Assembly (NCBI GenBank): GCA_030705665.1
Contig: JAUZQA010000069.1
Location: forward strand, 1-11,897
Source of the DNA: Bacillota bacterium
GTDB taxonomy: Bacteria; Bacillota; Bacilli; Bacillales_B; DSM-18226
Direction of reading: 5' to 3'
DNA length: 11,897 nucleotides
Below the pieces are notes generated by a model, which saw only the letters and a list, made by a program, of their open reading frames with translations, searched no databases and had not been told where the DNA came from. The translations under genes were made by a program, and so were the position numbers. Below are positions 1 through 6,155 of this stretch, in pieces (the first letter of the stretch is position 1; the number at the start of each line of letters is the position of its first letter).

Positions 1-45
1 ATAAAATGACAAATTCCTACAAATAATTTTAATTATTTACAAAAT

Positions 46-88
46 ATATGACATTTATCATTTTACTTTAGGGTGTCAAATGTCATAT
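46..88. promoter_or_regulatory. Inverted repeat upstream of acyl-CoA synthetase
   Basis: ATATGACATTT at 46-56 is matched exactly by its reverse complement AAATGTCATAT at 78-88, giving 11-bp arms with a 21-nt gap. The arm centres are 32 bp apart, about three helical turns, so the two arms would lie on the same DNA face. The right arm overlaps a possible -10 box TATGAT (86-91); the -35 region before it is poor. The arrangement would suit a two-site regulator, but no known operator is recognised. A tail end of an upstream terminator is less likely because no T tract follows either arm. Confidence 0.35.
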
Positions 89-208
89 GATAATTGAGTA
101 ATTTGTGATGTGGTCATAAATTCTAAATCATTAAGTCAATGTTTATATGAATGTATCGAGTAAAATACATCACCTGGTCACAATTACTTTTTCAATTTGC
201 ACTAATTT

Positions 209-244
209 TCCGATAAGCGAGACGTTTTTCTGGAATTTATCGGA
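209..244 (+). promoter_or_regulatory. Leader hairpin just before the acyl-CoA synthetase RBS
   Basis: TCCGATAA (209-216) pairs perfectly with TTATCGGA (237-244) across a 20-nt loop. The 3' arm ends 6 nt before the ribosome binding site AAGAGG (251-256). In RNA this could fold and affect translation of the TTG-started gene. The loop and 3' arm also contain a weak CodY-like match (224-238, 11 of 15 positions to AATTTTCWGAAAATT). Both readings are inferences from sequence only. Confidence 0.3.
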
Positions 245-265
245 TAGGAAAAGAGGATAACTAAA

Positions 266-1825
266 TTGGATTTGAACACACTTATCGCACCTGACTACTA
301 TAACATTGCGAATGAAATTGATAAGCATTATTCTGACAAAATTGCCTTGAAATGGGAAAATGGAAATGGCGATCATAAAACAATTACCTATGCTAAGCTA
401 ATAAACGAAGCTAATAAACTTGCAAACGGATTAACAAAACTCGGATTAACTAAAGGTGACAGAGTGGTTGTCATGACGACACGCCTGATCGAATCATATG
501 TTATTTATTTAGCGTGTTTAAAAACTGGTATTGTGATTAGTCCTTCCTCTGAATTACTTCGTGCGAAGGATTTGGTATACCGCTTAAATCACTCAGAAGC
601 AAAAGCCGTCATTTCTTATTATCAGTTTATAACTGAATTTGAAAATATTAAGGAAGAAACACCTTTCTTAAAACATAAAATTGCATTTGGTCAAGAAGTA
701 GATAATTGGCTTTCTATGGAAGAACTAATGAAAGATGAATTGGAAACTTTCGAAACTGCTGCTACGAAAAAAGATGATTTTGCTATTCTTGCTTATACAT
801 CAGGTACAACAGGAATGCCTAAAGGGGTTGTCCACAGTCATGGCTGGGGCTTTGCCCATTTAAGAATTTCCGCTCCTCTTTGGTTAAACATCCATGAGGA
901 TGATACCGTCTGGGCTACAGCAGCACCAGGCTGGCAAAAATGGGTTTGGAGTCCTTTGCTTGCGATTCTGGGTTCTGGAGCAACAGGTTTTGTTTTTAAT
1001 GGAAAATTCCATCCTCATAAATATTTGCAGATCCTTCAAGATCATAAAATAAATGTTTTATGCTGTACTCCAACCGAATATCGGATGATGGCGAAATTGA
1101 ACGACGTTGCATCTTTTAATCTTTCTCATTTACATACCGCTGTTTCAGCAGGTGAAGCGCTAAATAGAGAAGTTATTGATATTTTCAAACGTGATTTTAA
1201 TCTGCTAATCCGTGATGGTTATGGTCAAACAGAAAGTACATTGCTAATTGCCAATTTAAATGTTGATGTGAATAAAATCGGTTCTATGGGAAGACCAATT
1301 CTCCAAGAGTTTGTAGAAATTGTTGATGAAAATGGACAACCGCTTCCGGTCAATGAAGTTGGTACAATTGCGGTTCGCAAAGATTTCCCTGCTCTTTTCA
1401 AACAATATTATAAAGACGAGGAAAAAACGAAAAATTCTGTTCGAGGTAATTATTTTATCACCGGAGACAGAGCATCCAAAGACGAAGAAAATTATTTCTG
1501 GTTTCAAGGAAGAAATGATGATGTCATTATCAGTTCAGGATATACAATTGGGCCTTTCGAGGTAGAGGACGCATTAATGAAACATGAATCGGTCAAGGAA
1601 TGTGCTGTTGTTGCTTCACCAGATCCAATTCGTGGGAATGTTGTAAAAGCCTACGTTGTCTTAAAGGAAGGCGTTCAAGGTAATGATTCATTAGCAAAAG
1701 AATTGCAAAACTTTGTCAAAAAATTAACAGCACCCTACAAATATCCGCGGATTATTCAGTTTATTGACCATCTGCCAAAAACAGATTCAGGAAAAATTCG
1801 CAGAGTTGAATTAAGAAATTCTTAA
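266..1825 (+). CDS. AMP-forming acyl-CoA synthetase (MbcS/YtcI type)
   Basis: This 519-residue cytoplasmic protein belongs to the ANL (acyl/aryl-CoA synthetase) superfamily. It activates a carboxylic acid with ATP to an acyl-adenylate and then transfers the acyl group to CoA. The core motifs are all present: the phosphate loop YTSGTTGMPKG (177-187), the adenine-binding DGYGQTE (317-323), the ITGDRA aspartate region (398-403), the hinge GRNDDVI (415-421) and the C-terminal PKTDSGK with catalytic Lys510. The start is TTG, chosen because AAGAGG lies 9 nt upstream and no ATG is better placed. The GWQKWVWSP segment (222-230) resembles bacterial synthetases for short or branched acids, such as B. 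subtilis YtcI and S. aureus MbcS, so isobutyrate or 2-methylbutyrate are plausible substrates; a general short- to medium-chain specificity is the alternative. It is a single-gene unit closed by a terminator. Confidence 0.88.
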   Translation: MDLNTLIAPDYYNIANEIDKHYSDKIALKWENGNGDHKTITYAKLINEANKLANGLTKLGLTKGDRVVVMTTRLIESYVIYLACLKTGIVISPSSELLRAKDLVYRLNHSEAKAVISYYQFITEFENIKEETPFLKHKIAFGQEVDNWLSMEELMKDELETFETAATKKDDFAILAYTSGTTGMPKGVVHSHGWGFAHLRISAPLWLNIHEDDTVWATAAPGWQKWVWSPLLAILGSGATGFVFNGKFHPHKYLQILQDHKINVLCCTPTEYRMMAKLNDVASFNLSHLHTAVSAGEALNREVIDIFKRDFNLLIRDGYGQTESTLLIANLNVDVNKIGSMGRPILQEFVEIVDENGQPLPVNEVGTIAVRKDFPALFKQYYKDEEKTKNSVRGNYFITGDRASKDEENYFWFQGRNDDVIISSGYTIGPFEVEDALMKHESVKECAVVASPDPIRGNVVKAYVVLKEGVQGNDSLAKELQNFVKKLTAPYKYPRIIQFIDHLPKTDSGKIRRVELRNS

Positions 1826-1840
1826 ATCAATAGACAGATT

Positions 1841-1875
1841 AAAGCAGCCCAATTCAATTTAGGCTGCTTTTTTTG
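1841..1875 (+). terminator. Rho-independent terminator of the acyl-CoA synthetase gene
   Basis: AAAGCAGCC (1841-1849) pairs with GGCTGCTTT (1862-1870) around a 12-nt loop and runs directly into a T tract. It begins 15 nt after the stop codon. Confidence 0.9.
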
Positions 1876-1889
1876 TTAAATAAGTACAT

Positions 1890-1924
1890 ACAAAAAGGAA
1901 GAGACGCTGTCCCTTCCCTTTTGT
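1890..1924 (-). terminator. Probable terminator of the MFS transporter gene
   Basis: Read on the minus strand, the 16-nt arms 1924-1909 and 1905-1890 pair along their whole length with only two G.U wobbles and a 3-nt loop. The stem lies 7 nt past the stop codon. The U-rich part (TTTTTGT) forms the base of the stem, and only a mixed, moderately U-rich tail follows, so efficiency is uncertain. Confidence 0.7.
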
Positions 1925-1931
1925 ATGGTTA

Positions 1932-3176
1932 TTAATGCCCCAATTCTGCTTCATCAACATGCTTTATATGTTTATAATTGAGTCCTATAAATATAACAGA
2001 CACCATTACAAATCCAGCACCAACAATAAAAGGGGTGCTGGAACTGTACCATTCAGCTAGTTTTCCAGCAAAATAAGGAGCAATCGCACCTCCAATAAAT
2101 CGCAAAAAGCTGTACGCTGCTGAAGCTGTTGATCGTTCAACTGGCGCTGCATTCATTACTGCTGTCGTTATGAGGGTGTTGTTATTTCCTAACAGAGCAC
2201 CAGCTAAAACAACTGCGGCAATAATTACCCATTGTGTTGATGTCCAAATTCCCATGGCAAGCAAAAGTAGAGCAAACAATGTTAACATGGCACACATTGA
2301 TTTTACTGTACCAAATAATTGCTGCATCCTTGGTGCCATGAATACGGAGGTAACAGCCAGTAAAATACCCCAAGCCAAGAAAACAAAGCCAATCCCATGA
2401 ACATCCAAGCCCATAACAAACGGCGCATAGGCTAACAAAGTGAAGAAACCAAAATTATAAAGGGCCGCTCCAATTCCAAAAATTAATAGTGAACGGTGTT
2501 TTAAGGCACGAAATGGATCCAGTAAAGACGTCTTAGCCTTAACCGTGCTTTTAACACTTGTTTTTGGCATTAATGTTATTAGTCCACAAAAAGCAACCAC
2601 CATTAATGCTGCTACCCCGAGGAATGGACCTCTCCACGAAAAACCTCCTAACCAGCCGCCAAGCAGCGGTCCAACAGATATTCCTAGCCCAATGGCTGCT
2701 TCATACAAAATAATAGCCTTCGCTGTACCGCTGCTTGAAAGTGACACGATGGCAGCTAAGGCCGTTGCCACGAAAAGGGCGTTGCCTAATCCCCAGCCCC
2801 CTCGCAATCCAACAAGAGACCAAATTCCGTTTGAAATTCCTCCTAAGCCAGAAAATACAGCAATGACGATAATCCCCAGCAGCAGTGTCCATTTAATTCC
2901 CAATCTTGAGGAAATCGCGCCCGTGATGAGCATTGCGACTGCCATCACCGCATTATAGCTTGTAAAAAGCAAAGTAACTTCACTTGGTGTAGCATGAAGG
3001 TTTTTAGCAATGGCTGGTAAGATTGGGTCTACTAATCCAAGACCCATAAAAGCAATAACGCATGCAAAAAAGACAGCCCAGACTGATCTTGGCTGGCTTA
3101 ATAAGCCTGTTTCTACCTTAGCAGTTGAGACAACGCCTACTGAAGTAGTTGACATAGGTGGTGGTGTTGATGACAT
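1932..3176 (-). CDS. MFS exporter, DHA1-type drug:H+ antiporter family
   Basis: This is a 414-residue major facilitator superfamily membrane protein with about 12 predicted membrane segments, starting near residue 32. A motif A-like loop follows the second segment (GAISSRLG, 86-93), though the usual aspartate is serine (S90). The fifth segment carries the antiporter motif C, GLGISVGPLLGG (163-174), which in the family marks proton-coupled exporters; WRGPF follows at 181-185. The first 30 residues are cytoplasmic, rich in Ser, Thr and Pro, and longer than usual. The ATG is supported by AAGGGGAG about 8 nt upstream. A MarR regulator is divergently transcribed, and a consensus promoter carries a palindrome over its -10 box, so ligand-induced expression is likely. 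The exported compound cannot be told from sequence. Confidence 0.87.
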   Translation of the reverse strand: MSSTPPPMSTTSVGVVSTAKVETGLLSQPRSVWAVFFACVIAFMGLGLVDPILPAIAKNLHATPSEVTLLFTSYNAVMAVAMLITGAISSRLGIKWTLLLGIIVIAVFSGLGGISNGIWSLVGLRGGWGLGNALFVATALAAIVSLSSSGTAKAIILYEAAIGLGISVGPLLGGWLGGFSWRGPFLGVAALMVVAFCGLITLMPKTSVKSTVKAKTSLLDPFRALKHRSLLIFGIGAALYNFGFFTLLAYAPFVMGLDVHGIGFVFLAWGILLAVTSVFMAPRMQQLFGTVKSMCAMLTLFALLLLAMGIWTSTQWVIIAAVVLAGALLGNNNTLITTAVMNAAPVERSTASAAYSFLRFIGGAIAPYFAGKLAEWYSSSTPFIVGAGFVMVSVIFIGLNYKHIKHVDEAELGH

Positions 3177-3210
3177 CTTTCTTCTCCCCTTATATTAAAT
3201 TTTTACACCA

Positions 3211-3224
3211 TCATCAAATGATGA
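3211..3224. promoter_or_regulatory. TCATCA-AA-TGATGA palindrome in the MFS leader
   Basis: This is a 6-2-6 inverted repeat about 35-48 bp upstream of the MFS start codon. Its minus-strand half TTCATCATTT recurs exactly on the plus strand at 3399-3408, within a second palindrome TGATG-TT-CATCA (3394-3405) before marR. The mirrored 10-bp copies, each upstream of its own gene, suggest a second class of regulator site. AT-rich composition makes chance possible. Confidence 0.3.
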
Positions 3225-3293
3225 AGATAAATAGTTTTATAGATAGCTAGTTAATAATCGCAATTTTTAAAATTTTCTCGTAGCCACATATGA

Positions 3294-3306
3294 TTGTATT
3301 ATACAA
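3294..3306. promoter_or_regulatory. Candidate MarR operator over the MFS -10 box
   Basis: TTGTATTATACAA is a perfect 6-1-6 palindrome that covers the -10 hexamer of the exporter promoter. A bound MarR dimer here would block RNA polymerase. A related palindrome, ATGTTATTACAT, lies at 3373-3384 on the marR side; both keep TGT and ACA ends around an AT-rich centre. Assignment to the neighbouring MarR protein is inference from position and symmetry. Confidence 0.5.
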
Positions 3307-3325
3307 CTATTTTTTATCGTGTCAA
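3298..3325 (-). promoter_or_regulatory. Consensus SigA promoter of the MFS exporter
   Basis: On the minus strand TTGACA (3325-3320) and TATAAT (3303-3298) are both perfect consensus boxes, separated by 16 bp. Transcription would start near 3291, giving a leader of about 114 nt. Such a strong promoter before an exporter gene fits control by repression. Confidence 0.8.
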
Positions 3326-3457
3326 CATCATTTTTCTCATTAGGAAACATTCCTTTTTAACCGCCCTATATCATGTTATTACATTTTCTGAACTGATGTT
3401 CATCATTTAAAAAAGGGTTGCAGGTGTGTTACGATAAAGGCAAGATGGAAAGAAAAA

Positions 3458-3463
3458 GTGAGG
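3458..3463 (+). promoter_or_regulatory. RBS that sets the marR start
   Basis: GTGAGG lies 8 nt before the ATG at 3472. The in-frame TTG at 3418 and ATG at 3445 lack comparable sites (the AAAGG before 3445 is only 4 nt away), and the extra residues they would add do not resemble a MarR N-terminus. Confidence 0.7.
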
Positions 3464-3471
3464 AAAATAAC

Positions 3472-3903
3472 ATGGAAGAACATTCGTTGGAGGATATTGA
3501 GCTTGAACTGGCGATTTTATACCGTCGAATCAACTCAATTTCTTCGCATAATAAACTTGGCCCCCTTGACCGATCAGCATATTTGTTACTTCATCAAATC
3601 ACTTCAAATGGATCTGCAGGAGTAAAAGCTCTGGCTGATGAATTCAAATTAGACATCTCTACTGTTAGCAGACAAGCCGCAGCTTTAGAAAATAAAGGAT
3701 GTATTTATAAAATTCCCAATCCAAAAGATGGCAGGGCTTATTCCTTTCAAATAACAGAGCTTGGCTTAAAAGAATATACAGAATCCAAACAAGCAAGATT
3801 GATCAGGGTGAAAAAAGTTTTCGAAAGTTGGTCTAATGAGGAACTCAATTTATTCGCAGAACTTTTAAGTAAATTCAACCGAAGTGTTCTTGAAAAAACC
3901 TAA
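3472..3903 (+). CDS. MarR-family transcriptional regulator
   Basis: This 143-residue winged-helix protein should act as a dimeric DNA-binding repressor released by small ligands, most likely of the divergent MFS exporter. The helix-turn-helix runs from GVKALADEFKL (50-60) to the recognition helix ISTVSRQAAALENKG (62-76). The wing NPKDGRAYSFQIT (83-95) holds the D-x-R pair (D86, R88) typical of the family. Flanking N- and C-terminal helices would form the dimer interface. The length matches the family. The reading frame could be extended upstream to a TTG at 3418, but the GTGAGG site favours 3472. Palindromes at 3373-3384 and 3394-3405 overlap the weak best promoter candidate (ATTACA 3378-3383, CATCAT 3401-3406), consistent with self-repression. 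Confidence 0.88.
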   Translation: MEEHSLEDIELELAILYRRINSISSHNKLGPLDRSAYLLLHQITSNGSAGVKALADEFKLDISTVSRQAAALENKGCIYKIPNPKDGRAYSFQITELGLKEYTESKQARLIRVKKVFESWSNEELNLFAELLSKFNRSVLEKT

Positions 3904-3957
3904 ATACAAATAAAAAATCCGCCATGCCAAGCATTGGTGGATTTTTTATTTGTATTT
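3902..3957. terminator. Bidirectional terminator between marR and trpB
   Basis: The 23-nt arms 3902-3924 and 3935-3957 pair perfectly apart from one G.U, around a 10-nt loop. The 19 outer pairs (3902-3920 with 3939-3957) are exact. A and T tracts flank the GC core on both sides, so it works in either direction. It starts inside the marR stop codon and ends 11 nt from the trpB stop codon, serving both convergent genes. Confidence 0.92.
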
Positions 3958-3968
3958 ATATCATAATA

Positions 3969-5132
3969 TTATTTTAACATATTAAAAACTTGTTCAACAT
4001 CCTTATCACCGCGGCCCGAAAGATTTACGATAATAATATCATTTTTTGAAAGTTCTTTTGCTAATTTAACAGCATAGGCAACAGCATGCGAACTTTCAAG
4101 CGCAGGAATTATTCCCTCCGTTTTTGATAGCAGTAAGAAGGCATCAAGCGCTTCTTGTCCCGTCACAGTTACATATTCAGCCCTTCCAGATTCCTTCAAA
4201 TAGCTATGCTCAGGTCCCACGCCAGGATAATCTAGACCGGCAGCAATCGAATAGGTAGGCTTTGGTTCTCCGTTTTCATCAAGCAATGTGTAGCACTTAA
4301 AACCATGAATAACAGCCGGTACACCTTCCGATAATGACGGAGCTTCTGCAGGTTCCACGCCGATGAGCCGAACGCCTGGCTCATCAAGATAATGTGCAAA
4401 CGCACCAATCGCATTGCTCCCGCCTCCAGTTGCTGCAATCACTGCGGAAGGTAATTTCCCTTCTTTTTCCAGAATTTGTGCTTTTGATTCTTCACTAATA
4501 ATCGATTGAAAATGCTTAACCATCGTTGGGTATGGATGAGGACCTACAGCGGATCCCAGCAAATAAAATGTATTTTTATAATTTTGGACTAGATCATTTA
4601 AGGCTTCGTCAACTGCATCCTTTAATCTTCCCTGACCTTTTTCAACAGGGATTACTTTTGCTCCTAATAATTCCATCCTAAAAACATTAAGTGCCTGCCG
4701 CTCAGTATCAACTTTTCCCATGTAAATGACACACTCCATGTCAAACATGGCACAAGCTGTTGCCGTGGCAACACCATGCTGTCCCGCACCAGTTTCAGCG
4801 ATAATTCTCTTTGCTCCCATACGTTTTGCTAATAGAATTTGGCCGATTGCATTATTAATTTTATGCGCTCCAGTATGGTTTAGGTCTTCCCTTTTAAGAT
4901 ATATTTTCGCTCCGCCTGATTGTTGAGTTAAATTTTTTGCTAATGTTAATGGATTTTCACGGCCAACATATTCTTTGAGGTAATACTTAAACTCTTCTAT
5001 AAATTCCGGATTATCCTTTTCTTTCAGAAAGTTCTCTTCTAAGATATCCAATACTTCTTGAAGTGCTTCCGGAACAAAACTTCCGCCAAACTGACCAAAA
5101 TAGCCTTTGCTTCCGATATTTGTACTAGTCAT
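3969..5132 (-). CDS. trpB: Tryptophan synthase beta chain, solitary copy
   Basis: This 387-residue PLP enzyme condenses indole with L-serine to form L-tryptophan. Family features seen are YFGQFGG near the N-terminus, HTGAHKINN with PLP lysine K91, ETGAGQHG with catalytic E113, the phosphate-binding GGGSN (236-240), ALESSHA (344-350) and the C-terminal LSGRGDKD (371-378). No other trp gene is nearby, and trpA, its usual partner, is absent from the window. Compared with Salmonella and B. subtilis TrpB as I remember them, the segment after IGVEP (257-261) is about 8 residues shorter and lacks the H-containing loop. The COMM-domain sequence EALRDW reads EALNDL (176-181), and the usual GSxTLKDA reads GQGRLKDA (166-173). 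These changes suggest independence from TrpA and use of free indole. A simple promoter without a leader attenuator precedes it. A related PLP lyase activity cannot be excluded. Confidence 0.88.
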   Translation of the reverse strand: MTSTNIGSKGYFGQFGGSFVPEALQEVLDILEENFLKEKDNPEFIEEFKYYLKEYVGRENPLTLAKNLTQQSGGAKIYLKREDLNHTGAHKINNAIGQILLAKRMGAKRIIAETGAGQHGVATATACAMFDMECVIYMGKVDTERQALNVFRMELLGAKVIPVEKGQGRLKDAVDEALNDLVQNYKNTFYLLGSAVGPHPYPTMVKHFQSIISEESKAQILEKEGKLPSAVIAATGGGSNAIGAFAHYLDEPGVRLIGVEPAEAPSLSEGVPAVIHGFKCYTLLDENGEPKPTYSIAAGLDYPGVGPEHSYLKESGRAEYVTVTGQEALDAFLLLSKTEGIIPALESSHAVAYAVKLAKELSKNDIIIVNLSGRGDKDVEQVFNMLK

Positions 5133-5172
5133 TCTTTACTCAACTCCTGAAACTAGTTTTATTTTCTCTCCT

Positions 5173-5202
5173 ATTATATCTAATTAACTAGAATATTCCC
5201 AA
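5173..5202 (-). promoter_or_regulatory. trpB: SigA-type promoter of trpB
   Basis: On the minus strand TTGGGA (5202-5197, four of six consensus bases) and a perfect TATAAT (5178-5173) are 18 bp apart. The -35 end overlaps an 8-bp palindrome GAATATTC (5191-5198). Transcription near 5166 leaves only about 35 nt of leader, too short for a T-box or an attenuator. The start codon is preceded by CAGGAG. Confidence 0.6.
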
Positions 5203-5334
5203 TTTTTCATGATTATGACTTGATTTTTATATTAATAGTATTTATGTTAATCACTTCTTCTTACTGTCAATGAATCGCTTCTAGAATGCATATATTGTAA
5301 AATAGCAATAAAATATTAGAACTGAGGTGCTACA

Positions 5335-5907
5335 ATGAAATCAATTTGTATTTTTGCAGGTTCTAATCTTGGAAACAGTTGCGAATTTAAAGAGAAAACT
5401 CAAGAACTGGGAAGGTTCATTGCAGAAAAGGGGTTTTCAATTATCTATGGCGGGTCAATAAATGGCTTAATGGGTGTAATTGCGAATGAAGTATTAAAAA
5501 ATGGCGGTAGGGTGATTGGCGTCATGCCAAGAGGTTTAATTAAAGACGAAAATGTTCATTCCCATATAACCCAGCTTGTTGAAGTTGATACCATGCATGA
5601 AAGAAAAGCAAAAATGAGTGAATTAGCAGATGGATACATTGCCCTTCCAGGTGGCTTAGGGACCTTCGAAGAGTTATTTGAGGCGTTATGCTGGGCTCAA
5701 ATCGGCATACACAAAAAACCAATAGGTGTTTTTAATGTCAACAGCTATTATGACCCCCTTTTAAACCTGGTTAGCCATAGTATCCAATCAGGATTTTCGA
5801 ATGATGCTCCAAAAAGGATTATTAACGCTTCTTCCGATCCGGAAACACTTCTTACCATGATGATGAATTATGTTCCGGATATCTCAGATTACAAATGGAA
5901 GGGCTAA
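5335..5907 (+). CDS. yvdD: LOG-family nucleoside 5'-monophosphate phosphoribohydrolase (YvdD type)
   Basis: This 190-residue Rossmann-fold protein of the TIGR00730/LOG family should hydrolyse the N-glycosidic bond of nucleoside 5'-monophosphates. LOG enzymes release active cytokinin bases from their ribotides, or act on AMP; the physiological substrate in Bacillaceae is not settled. The signatures are YGGSINGLMG (38-47), MHERK with R90 (87-91) and the catalytic PGGLGTFEE (105-113). Length and sequence agree closely with B. subtilis YvdD as I recall it. GAGGTG lies 5 nt before the ATG. It is divergent from trpB across about 200 bp and ends in its own terminator. It was once labelled lysine decarboxylase-like in this family, but no PLP site is present. 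Confidence 0.88.
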   Translation: MKSICIFAGSNLGNSCEFKEKTQELGRFIAEKGFSIIYGGSINGLMGVIANEVLKNGGRVIGVMPRGLIKDENVHSHITQLVEVDTMHERKAKMSELADGYIALPGGLGTFEELFEALCWAQIGIHKKPIGVFNVNSYYDPLLNLVSHSIQSGFSNDAPKRIINASSDPETLLTMMMNYVPDISDYKWKG

Positions 5908-5942
5908 CAATAAATAATCTAAGTTTTTATCACGACTAAAAC

Positions 5943-5967
5943 GGCCTCTGAGATTGGGGCTTTTTTT
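5943..5967 (+). terminator. Terminator of the LOG gene
   Basis: GCCTC (5944-5948) pairs with GGGGC (5956-5960), with one T.G wobble and a 7-nt loop. It is followed at once by seven T residues and preceded by AAAA. It lies 36 nt past the stop codon. Confidence 0.7.
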
Positions 5968-6081
5968 ATTTTACCTGGGCGAATAGATTGGATTTTTTAG
6001 TATTAAATGGTTGTAAATTTTCTGAATTAACATCTTTTTTATTTTTATTTTTATTTATGGTAATGTATAAATACGCGTTTT

Positions 6082-6110
6082 TTTACTAGAATAATATATA
6101 AGAATATAAG
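6082..6110 (+). promoter_or_regulatory. lysP: Probable SigA promoter of lysP
   Basis: TTTACT (6082-6087) and TATAAG (6105-6110) are 17 bp apart and match four and five of six consensus bases. The start would be near 6117, leaving a leader of about 39 nt. Similar palindromes GTATAAATAC (6065-6074) and GCATAAATGC (6123-6132) lie on either side, and a CodY-like core (AATTTTCTGAA, 6016-6026) lies further upstream. Confidence 0.5.
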
Positions 6111-6155
6111 TTTTTGTGACTAGCATAAATGCCAGACAACTTAGAGGTGTGAACT

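Noticed and set aside
2545..2958. A 137-codon plus-strand open frame inside the MFS gene
   Set aside because: It is antisense to a clear MFS coding region, is Pro- and Ala-rich with no recognisable domain, and lacks a ribosome binding site; it is a shadow frame.
3380..3398. CodY-like sequence ATTTTCTGAACTGA upstream of marR
   Set aside because: It has five mismatches to the 15-base consensus, which is expected by chance in AT-rich DNA.
3418..3471. N-terminal extension of MarR from TTG 3418
   Set aside because: The ribosome binding site GTGAGG fits the ATG at 3472, and the added residues do not look like a MarR N-terminus.
5133..5172. Several GAG/TAG/CAG triplets in the trpB leader, like a TRAP binding site
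   Set aside because: Only about five triplets occur and their spacing (0, 2 and 3 nt, with a long gap) does not fit the regular 2-3 nt spacing that TRAP needs over many repeats.
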